From Sphaerimonospora cavernae (GTDB lineage: Bacteria; Actinomycetota; Actinomycetes; Streptosporangiales; Streptosporangiaceae), in assembly GCF_042435035.1 (NCBI RefSeq), contig NZ_JBHMQT010000003.1, forward strand, positions 310,001 through 374,000: a stretch of 64,000 nucleotides of DNA. The letters are read 5' to 3'. Shown here piece after piece: positions 58,292 to 64,000 of this stretch. Under the pieces are notes generated by a model. The model was not told the origin of the DNA. It did not search any database and saw nothing but the letters and a program-made list of their open reading frames with translations. Each line of letters begins with the position of its first letter. The stretch's first letter is position 1. The translations under genes and the position numbers were made by a program.

Positions 58292-59188
58292 TCAGCGGTT
58301 CAGTGCCGCGGAGATCCGGGCGAGCTGCTCCAGGCGGCGCTCCAGCGGCGGGTGCGTCGACAGCAGCGAGGCGATGCTCTGCCCGGAGACGGCGGGGGCG
58401 AAGAAGAACGCGTTGAACGGCTGCGCCTCGCGCAGGTCCCTCGTCGGGATCCTGGCGATCTCTCCACTGATCTTGGTCAGCGCGCTCGCCAGCGAGGAGG
58501 GCCGCTGCGTGAGCAGCGCTCCGGCGCGGTCGGCGGCGAGCTCCCGGTAGCGCGACAGCGCTCTCGTCAACAGGAAGCTCACCGCGTACACCAGACCGGA
58601 GACAAGGAAGATGATCGCCCCGATGGGCGGGCCGTTGTTACTGCGGCGGCCCCCCGCGAGGCCGGTGTACAGCGCGAACCGGGTCATCAGCCCGGCCACG
58701 ATGCCGAGGAACGACGCGATCGTCATGACGGCGACGTCGCGGTGGGCGACGTGCGACATCTCATGCGCGATCACGCCCTCCAGCTCCCGGGCGTCCAGCC
58801 TGCGCAGGATGCCGGTGGTCACGCACACCACCGAGTTCTTCTGGTTGCGCCCGGTCGCGAACGCGTTGGGCATGTCGGTGTCCGCGATCGCCACCCGGGG
58901 CTTGGGCATTGCGGCCATCGCGCTGAGCCGGTCGATGATCCCGTGCAGCTCGGGGGCCTCCTGCGGGGAGACCTCACGCCCGCCCATCGCGAAAAGCGCG
59001 ATCTTGTCGGACAGGAGGAACTGCGCCAGCAGGAGTCCCGCGGCGACCACGAGTACGGCGATCGCCCGCACACCGAGAGCCACCAGCACGGCCATGAACG
59101 CCACGTAGACGAGCCCGAGCAGGAACATCGTCACGGTCATCCGCACGGTCAGGCCGCGGTCCGGGACGAATCGCGTCGCAGCCATCAT
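58292..59188 (-). CDS. htpX: M48 metalloprotease HtpX-like
   Basis: 298-aa membrane zinc protease of envelope quality control. About four TM segments, the zinc motif VIAHEMSHVAHRD near residue 135 with a distal Glu in ELAADRAGALL, and ADTDMPNAFATGR upstream. ATG 59188 overlaps the pspAA stop. Membership in the psp operon fits a membrane-stress role. Confidence 0.92.
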   Translation of the reverse strand: MMAATRFVPDRGLTVRMTVTMFLLGLVYVAFMAVLVALGVRAIAVLVVAAGLLLAQFLLSDKIALFAMGGREVSPQEAPELHGIIDRLSAMAAMPKPRVAIADTDMPNAFATGRNQKNSVVCVTTGILRRLDARELEGVIAHEMSHVAHRDVAVMTIASFLGIVAGLMTRFALYTGLAGGRRSNNGPPIGAIIFLVSGLVYAVSFLLTRALSRYRELAADRAGALLTQRPSSLASALTKISGEIARIPTRDLREAQPFNAFFFAPAVSGQSIASLLSTHPPLERRLEQLARISAALNR

Positions 59189-59463
59189 CCAGGGATGAGC
59201 CCGGTGTCACCGAGCATCTCCCGCACCTCCTCGATCGAAGCGTCGGCGGGCGGCAGGATCAGCTCGGACGGCTCGAGCGAATCCGCCGGCAGCGCCTTGC
59301 CCACCTGCCGGACCTTGTCCAGCAGCGCGTGCAGTTTGACGCGGAACACGTCCTCGTCATCGGACTCGATGGCGGCCTCGAGCTCGCCGTCGAGCTCGTT
59401 GAGCACGTCGATGTCGGCCTCGACGATCTCGACCTGGCCCTCTCCCATGATTCTGACGATCAC
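59185..59463 (-). CDS. PspA-associated protein PspAA
   Basis: 92-aa conserved partner of PspA: MIVRIMGEGQVEIVEADIDVLNELDGELE, then an acidic helix and a final SIEEVREMLGDTGLIPG. GTG 59463 overlaps the pspA stop as GTGA and its own stop overlaps htpX as ATGA, so the three are translationally coupled. Binds or modulates PspA by family knowledge. Confidence 0.9.
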   Translation of the reverse strand: MIVRIMGEGQVEIVEADIDVLNELDGELEAAIESDDEDVFRVKLHALLDKVRQVGKALPADSLEPSELILPPADASIEEVREMLGDTGLIPG

Positions 59464-60257
59464 AGGCCCTCCCCCGGCTGGCGCAGCTGCTGGGTCTGCC
59501 GCGCGGGCTGTCCCATCTGGCCCGGCTGTCCGGCCTCGATCGCGCCCTGCGGCGCGGGGCCCTGGCCGAGCTCTGCCTTCATCCTGGCGATCTCCAGCTC
59601 CACGTCGCTGCCGGCGCCCATGCGGTCGAGCTCGGCCTGGATGTCGTCGCGCTGACCGGTGAAGTCGTCCAGGGCGCCGCTGGCCAGCAACTCGTCGATC
59701 GCGCCGGCGCGCGCCTGCATCTGCGCGGTCTTGTCCTCGGCACGCTGGATGGCCAGGCCGACGTCGCCCATCTCCTCCGAGATGCCGGAGAACGCCTCGT
59801 TGATCCGCGTCTGTGCCTCGGCCGCCGTGTAGGTGGCCTTGAGGGTCTCCTTCTTGGTCCGGAAGGAGTCCACCTTCGCCTGCAGTCGCTGGCTGGCGAG
59901 CGTGAGCTTCTCCTCCTCGCCATGAAGGTTGTTGTACTGGAGGCGGAGATCGGCGATCTGCGCGTTCAGGCCGTTGCGTCGCGTGAGCGCCTCGCGCGCA
60001 AGGTCTTCCCGCCCGGCGGCGAGCGCCTGCCGGCTCTGGTTCTCCAGCTTGGCCCCCTGCCCCTCAAGCTGGTTGATCTGCAACTCGACCCGCTTGCGGC
60101 TGGTCGCCACGTCGGCCACACCCCGGCGGACCTTCTGCAGCAACTCGAGTTGCCGCTGGTACGAGTAGTCCAGCGTCTCTCGTGGATCTTCCATCTTGTC
60201 CAAGGCCTTGTTGGCCTTGGACTTAAAGATCATGGAAAGTCTCTTCATCACGCTCAT
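59460..60257 (-). CDS. pspA: Phage-shock protein A (PspA/IM30/Vipp1 family)
   Basis: 265-aa coiled-coil ESCRT-III-like protein that assembles on stressed membranes. It has RLSMIFKSKANKALDKMEDP, the long helical hairpin (LELLQKVRRGVADVATSRKR, GREDLAREALTRR) and a Gln/Pro-rich tail. ATG 60257 is chosen with AAGGGG upstream, though spacing is long; ATG 60248 is an alternative. First gene of the psp operon. The mycobacterial regulators ClgR and PspC-like Rv2743c are not here. Confidence 0.93.
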   Translation of the reverse strand: MSVMKRLSMIFKSKANKALDKMEDPRETLDYSYQRQLELLQKVRRGVADVATSRKRVELQINQLEGQGAKLENQSRQALAAGREDLAREALTRRNGLNAQIADLRLQYNNLHGEEEKLTLASQRLQAKVDSFRTKKETLKATYTAAEAQTRINEAFSGISEEMGDVGLAIQRAEDKTAQMQARAGAIDELLASGALDDFTGQRDDIQAELDRMGAGSDVELEIARMKAELGQGPAPQGAIEAGQPGQMGQPARQTQQLRQPGEGL

Positions 60258-60368
60258 GCGCGTCGGCCGTCCCCTTCTCAAGGTTATGCATGGCGAAACC
60301 GCCTGGGTTCACCCTACGCATAACGCGCGAGGGCGTCACTAAGTTGCACTCCCGGTAGGCTGGACGCC

Positions 60369-60986
60369 GTGTTCCGACGTCGTACCCAGACCTCCGCCGA
60401 CGACTCTCCCGCTTCTGTAGAGGATCCTAAGTCCGGGCAGACTCCCGGCAAGGGCCGTCCCACGCCGAAGCGGAGCGAGGCGCAGAGCCGCCGCCGCTCG
60501 CCGGTCACCGCCCCGGCCAACCGTAAGGAGGCCTACCGGATGCAGCGCGAGCGCGACAAGGCGCTGCGCGCCAAGCATCGCGAGGCGCTGCTGCGCGGCG
60601 ACGAGCGGGCTCTGCCGGCGCGCGACCGCGGCCCGGTACGGAAGTTCGCCCGCGACTGGGTCGACTCCCGGCGTCTTCCCGGGCAGTATTTCCTGCCCGT
60701 CGTCTTCATCATCATGCTGCTGTCGATGGTGCCCGCCACGCCGGCGATCCAGAGCGCCGTCCTTCTCGTCTACACGCTGTCCCTGCCCGTGGTGATGGTG
60801 CTCGTACTGGGCAGCGCCTTCTACGTCGGGCACCGGGTGAAGAAGGAGGCCGCCGCCAGGTTCCCCGGCGAGAACCTCCGGGGCGTGGCCTTCTACGCGG
60901 CGATGCGGTCGACCCAGATCCGCCGGCTGCGCTTCCCAAAGCCGACGCTGCTCCCCGGCGGCGTGCCCATTCCGCCCAAGGACTGA
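60369..60986 (+). CDS. DUF3043 membrane protein
   Basis: 205 aa. A basic, Ser/Pro/Arg-rich cytoplasmic N-terminus (about 1-80, YRMQRERDKALRAKHREALLRGDE) leads to two TM segments (about 105-125 and 130-150) and a basic C-terminus ending FPKPTLLPGGVPIPPKD. TAGGCT at 60356-60361 lies eight bases ahead of GTG 60369, suggesting a leaderless mRNA. Conserved in actinobacteria beside psp genes; function unknown. Confidence 0.85.
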   Translation: MFRRRTQTSADDSPASVEDPKSGQTPGKGRPTPKRSEAQSRRRSPVTAPANRKEAYRMQRERDKALRAKHREALLRGDERALPARDRGPVRKFARDWVDSRRLPGQYFLPVVFIIMLLSMVPATPAIQSAVLLVYTLSLPVVMVLVLGSAFYVGHRVKKEAAARFPGENLRGVAFYAAMRSTQIRRLRFPKPTLLPGGVPIPPKD

Positions 60987-60998
60987 GCCCGGAAGTCG

Positions 60999-61060
60999 AT
61001 CGAAGGCCGATCTGCCCGTGAATGCGCGGGAGGTCGGCGATCGATGCGTTTTCGATCTGT
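60999..61060 (+). terminator. Imperfect hairpin after DUF3043 gene
   Basis: A long imperfect stem (CGATCG and GCCGATCTGCCCG pairing with CGCGGGAGGTCGGC and CGATCG) followed by a short TTTT. Likely ends the DUF3043 transcript. Confidence 0.5.
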
Positions 61061-61099
61061 TCTAGGATCTTGCCGAGCTTCCACTCGAGGCCATACGCT

Positions 61100-61128
61100 C
61101 CCGGAAATCGTATACGAAGTGTTCCGGG
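61100..61128. promoter_or_regulatory. Dyad ahead of the branched-chain amino acid transporter
   Basis: CCCGGAA and TTCCGGG flank a segment containing the palindrome CGTATACG. It sits 30 bp before the substrate-binding protein start and could be an operator or leader hairpin. Confidence 0.35.
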
Positions 61129-61157
61129 CGTTATGTCCCCCCCATGGAGGCCCACAC

Positions 61158-62360
61158 ATGACCGCGTCCAAGGCAGCCGTCGCACTGCTCGCCGCCATCG
61201 CGTTGACATCGGGCTGCGGCCTGTCCGAAGACTCCCCGGCGGCCTCCGCCTCCGGTTCCTCCGGAGACTCGGGCACCATCAAGATCGGCAGTGTGAACGC
61301 CCTGAGCGGGCCGGTCACCTTCCCCGACTCCTCATCGGCGGCCAAGGCGGTGTTCGACCGGGTCAACGCCCAGGGAGGCATCAACGGACGCGAAATCGAG
61401 TACATCGTCACCGACGACAAGGGCGACCCGGCGGCCGCCGCCCAGGCGGCCAGGGACCTGGTCACCAACCAGGGTGTCGTGGCCCTCGCCGGCTCGGCCA
61501 GCCTGGTCGACTGCGCGGTGAACGCGCCGTTCTACACGCAGTCGGGCATCGTCTCGGTCCAGGGCACCGGAGTCGACCCGACCTGCTTCAGCTCTGCCGC
61601 GATCTCGCCGGTCAACGCCGGGCCGTACCTCAACACCGCGATCAACCTCTACTACGCCTCAGAGGTGCTCAAGCGGGACAAGGTCTGCTCGTTCCTCGCC
61701 ATCCTCGGCAACACCAACGACGCGTACGGCCAGGCCATCGCGAGCTGGACCAAGCTCACCGGCAAGAAGCCCGTCGTGGACGATCGCACGGTCAAGCCCG
61801 ACTCCGACCCGACGCCGTTCGTGCTGCGGGCCAAGAAGGAGGGCTGCCAGGCCGTGCTCTACAACGGCACCGAGCCGATGGCGATCGCGTGGATGAAGGC
61901 CGTCAAGCAGCAGGACATCACCGGCGTCGACTGGCTGATGACCACGGCGCCCTACACCGACGCGGTGGCCAAGGCGCTCGGCACGGACGGCGACGGAATG
62001 TACGCCAATGCCGAGTTTGAGCCGTTCACCCAGGCCGACTCCTCCGCGCTGGCCGACTGGCGGTCGCTGATGACCGAGAAGAACGTGCCGCTCACGTCGT
62101 TCGGCCAGGGCGGCTACCTCGCGGCCACCCACCTGGTGGACACCCTCAAGTCCATTCAAGGCCCGATCACCCGTGAGTCGGTCGCCAAGGCGTTCAAGGA
62201 GCTGAAGCCGATCGAGTCGCCGCTGACCGGCACCCCGTACGAGTTCGGCGACGCGGCCGGGCACATGTCGAACAAGGCCGGGAAGATCGTTCAGCTCGAT
62301 GGCGGGCAGTGGCGGGTCGTCACGCCCGACTGGGTCCGCTATCCGGGGACGCTCGGCTGA
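61158..62360 (+). CDS. Branched-chain amino acid ABC transporter, substrate-binding lipoprotein
   Basis: 400-aa periplasmic-type binding protein (LivJ/K, Peripla_BP_6). Lipobox LTSGCGLSE (Cys about residue 20), then IKIGSVNALSGPVTFPDSSS, RVNAQGGINGREIEYIVTDDKGDPAAAAQAARDLV, and AGSASLVDCAV. GGAGG precedes ATG 61158. It is followed at once by the LivH gene (TGATG overlap). True ligand could be an amino acid, amide or another small solute. Confidence 0.9.
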   Translation: MTASKAAVALLAAIALTSGCGLSEDSPAASASGSSGDSGTIKIGSVNALSGPVTFPDSSSAAKAVFDRVNAQGGINGREIEYIVTDDKGDPAAAAQAARDLVTNQGVVALAGSASLVDCAVNAPFYTQSGIVSVQGTGVDPTCFSSAAISPVNAGPYLNTAINLYYASEVLKRDKVCSFLAILGNTNDAYGQAIASWTKLTGKKPVVDDRTVKPDSDPTPFVLRAKKEGCQAVLYNGTEPMAIAWMKAVKQQDITGVDWLMTTAPYTDAVAKALGTDGDGMYANAEFEPFTQADSSALADWRSLMTEKNVPLTSFGQGGYLAATHLVDTLKSIQGPITRESVAKAFKELKPIESPLTGTPYEFGDAAGHMSNKAGKIVQLDGGQWRVVTPDWVRYPGTLG

Positions 62361-63217
62361 TGCTCCAGGGCGTCGTCTCCGGGCTGGCCGGGGGCGGTAC
62401 CTTCGCCGCCCTCGGCCTGCTGCTCACGGTGATGTACCGGCTGACCGCGACCGTCAACCTGGCGATCGCGGCGACGGGCGTGGTCGGGGTCTACGTCATG
62501 GCCCTGCTCGTCCAGGCCGGATGGCCGTACGGCGCGGCGGCGCTCGCCGGGATCGTCGCGGGCGCGCTGGCCTCGGTCTGCTGCGGGCTCATCATGACCC
62601 GCTGGTTCGCGACCGGCGGCCCGCAGATCCGCACCGCCGTGTCCATCGCGCAGCTCATCGGACTCATCGCGCTGGCCTACATCTGCTTCGGCGACGAGCC
62701 CCGCGTCCTGCCGAACCCGGCGGACGGGCGGGTCGCCACGGTCGCCGGCGTGACCATCACCCTGGGCTCCGTCATCCTGATCGCGCTCGCCGTGCTGATC
62801 GGCGCCGGCATCCACGTCCTGCTCACCCGTACCTCGCTGGGGCTCCGGCTGCGGGCGAGGGCCGAGCGGCCGATCACCACCGAACTGCTCGGCATCGGCA
62901 CCCGCGCGCTCACGGTGACCGTCTGGGGTCTGTCCGGGGCACTGGCCTCGATCGTGCTGCTGCTCGTCGCGCCGGTGCGGTCGAGCGACATCCTGTCCCT
63001 CAGCATGCTCATCGTGCCCGCCTGCGCCGCCGCGCTGGTCGGCGGACTGCGGCTGCTGAGCGGGGCGCTGCTCGGCGGGCTCGGCCTCGGCCTTCTCGAA
63101 GGCGCTCTGGCGGGATCGGCCTCCGCCCAGCAGTACCGCGACGTGGTGCCCTTCGTCGTCATCCTGTTCATCCTCGTCTGGAACCAGCGCGGGGAGGTAT
63201 GGGATGCGGCGCGCTAG
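62360..63217 (+). CDS. Branched-chain amino acid ABC transporter permease (LivH type)
   Basis: 285-aa permease with about eight TM segments. LLLTVMYRLTATVNLAIAATG is the LivH N-terminal signature, and LLTRTSLGLRLRARAERPITTELLGIGTRALTVTVWGLSG is the cytoplasmic EAA-like coupling loop. ATG 62360 overlaps the upstream stop. Earlier in-frame codons belong to the binding protein region and are not used. Confidence 0.9.
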   Translation: MLQGVVSGLAGGGTFAALGLLLTVMYRLTATVNLAIAATGVVGVYVMALLVQAGWPYGAAALAGIVAGALASVCCGLIMTRWFATGGPQIRTAVSIAQLIGLIALAYICFGDEPRVLPNPADGRVATVAGVTITLGSVILIALAVLIGAGIHVLLTRTSLGLRLRARAERPITTELLGIGTRALTVTVWGLSGALASIVLLLVAPVRSSDILSLSMLIVPACAAALVGGLRLLSGALLGGLGLGLLEGALAGSASAQQYRDVVPFVVILFILVWNQRGEVWDAAR

Positions 63218-64000
63218 AACCGTTCTCGTCAGGACCGGGGTCGTCGGCGTCTTCCTGGCCGGGCTCTGCTACGGGCTGGCCGCCGGGCTGCCCGCGTACT
63301 GGGTCTTCCTCGCCATGTCCGCGGTGATCTCCGGCGTACTGCTGCAGAGCCTCGGTGTGGTGGCCGGGCACGCGGGCATGGTCTCGCTCTGCCAGATGGC
63401 GTTCGCCGCCATCGGCGCGTGGACGACCGCCCAGCTTCACGTCTGGGGTGTGCCCGGCGGGCTGTATGTCTGGGCGCCGCTGGCCGGGCTCGCCGCGGTG
63501 CCGCTCGGCCTGCTGATCGGCCTGCCCGCACTGCGGCTGCGCGGGGTGCACCTGGCCATCGTCACGCTGGGCTTCGCCGCCACCGTGGACGTGGTGCTCG
63601 CCGCGACCTCCTTCCCCGGGACCGACCGCGGCGTCACGGTCACGCGTCCGGCCGGTCTCACCTCCGACCGGCAGTACTTCCTGTTCTGCTGCGCCGTCTT
63701 CGCGATCGTCGGCATCGCGCTCAGGCTGGTCAGGGGGACCCGGCTCGGCGCCTCCTGGCGGGCGCTGCGCGAGTCCGAGCGCGCCACGGCCGCGGCCGGC
63801 ACCAGCGTGCCGGGGGCCAAGCTCGGCGCCTTCGCGGTCAGCGCCTTCGTCGCCGGGCTGTCGGGTGCGTTGCTGGCCGGGCAGCTCGCCATGGTCGTCT
63901 CGAGGAACTTCGACCCCGGCCAGTCGCTCGTCATGTACGCCGTCGCGATCATGATGGGGGCGCACCATCCGGAGGGCGCGCTGATCGGCGGCGCACTGGG
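63204..64000 (+). CDS. Branched-chain amino acid ABC transporter permease (LivM type), right-truncated
   Basis: ATG 63204 (GGGGAGG six bases upstream) opens a frame that stays open to base 64000, giving 265 residues. It overlaps the LivH gene end by 14 bp. Hydrophobic segments alternate with VVAGHAGMVSLCQMAFAAIGAW (LivM signature) and the EAA-like loop ALRESERATAAAGTSVPGAKLGAFAVSAFVAGLSG. The C-terminus and the ATPase genes lie outside the window. Confidence 0.9.
   Translation, partial: MRRARTVLVRTGVVGVFLAGLCYGLAAGLPAYWVFLAMSAVISGVLLQSLGVVAGHAGMVSLCQMAFAAIGAWTTAQLHVWGVPGGLYVWAPLAGLAAVPLGLLIGLPALRLRGVHLAIVTLGFAATVDVVLAATSFPGTDRGVTVTRPAGLTSDRQYFLFCCAVFAIVGIALRLVRGTRLGASWRALRESERATAAAGTSVPGAKLGAFAVSAFVAGLSGALLAGQLAMVVSRNFDPGQSLVMYAVAIMMGAHHPEGALIGGAL

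Overview
This window is high-GC actinobacterial chromosome, most likely from the Streptosporangiales (Streptosporangium, Nonomuraea, Microbispora or relatives). The evidence is the very high GC content, GC-rich third codon positions, frequent GTG starts, many leaderless-looking promoters, a bc1-aa3 respiratory operon with a diheme QcrC, a NadA/ErpA/PspA-PspAA set, and constant recurrence of the word GTACGG/CCGTAC. It is chromosomal core with accessory inserts. No tRNA, rRNA, CRISPR array, prophage or insertion sequence was seen.

Region 1 (1-8.0 kb): the C-terminal PASTA repeats of a Ser/Thr protein kinase, then a leftward purine-ureide catabolic operon. It runs from uraD (7952) through uraH, uricase, two small xanthine-dehydrogenase-type subunits, a guanine/8-oxoguanine-type deaminase and allantoinase to allantoicase (915). 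Most junctions are 4-bp ATGA/GTGA overlaps. The molybdopterin large subunit is absent, and the junction where it could sit carries copies of a 24-bp repeat that also flank the deaminase gene.

Region 2 (8.1-26 kb): nfo, a LytTR/LytS two-component pair, a sulfite-oxidase-like protein, then aroF. Ahead of aroF is a complete attenuator: an apparently leaderless 26-codon leader peptide containing FFVFWY, an antiterminator and a 15-bp terminator. Next come thiI, a phosphofructokinase with the residues typical of PPi-dependent enzymes, glpK with a DasR-like operator, a MerR/VIT-VWA pair, a very long DUF222-HNH protein, mmuM and a DHA2 exporter.

Region 3 (26-43 kb): lipid, sugar and envelope genes. 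These are plsC, an esterase, a polycistron (SRPBCC, ArsA-like ATPase, DUF5304-like, ROK glucokinase, EEP nuclease), an acyl-CoA ligase, a PimB-like mannosyltransferase, two NlpC/P60 hydrolases, a NYN protein and a DnaQ/GIY-YIG/UVR fusion. The first NlpC/P60 gene has a ydaO-type c-di-AMP riboswitch, a perfect CRP-like palindrome upstream and probably a CTG start codon.

Region 4 (43-57.7 kb): the respiratory core (qcrB-qcrA-qcrC-ctaE and ctaF-ctaD-ctaC, both leftward) with trpD, an L,D-transpeptidase, a cysteine desulfurase/TusA pair, an adenosine-kinase-like gene, erpA and nadA. From memory, the order aroF, plsC, ArsA/SRPBCC, acyl-CoA ligase, PimB, NlpC/P60, DnaQ-UvrC-like, trpD, ctaE-qcrCAB, ctaC, adoK, erpA resembles M. 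tuberculosis Rv2178c-Rv2204c.

Region 5 (57.7-64 kb): a leftward phage-shock operon (pspA-pspAA-htpX-pspAB), a DUF3043 membrane protein, and the start of a branched-chain amino acid ABC transporter operon that runs off the right edge.

The most interesting content is regulatory: the aromatic attenuator, the combined CRP-site and riboswitch leader, the DasR-like operator, the uORF made by tandem duplication ahead of the exporter, and the repeat-scarred xanthine dehydrogenase locus. I cannot show from the sequence alone that any of these is a previously undescribed system.
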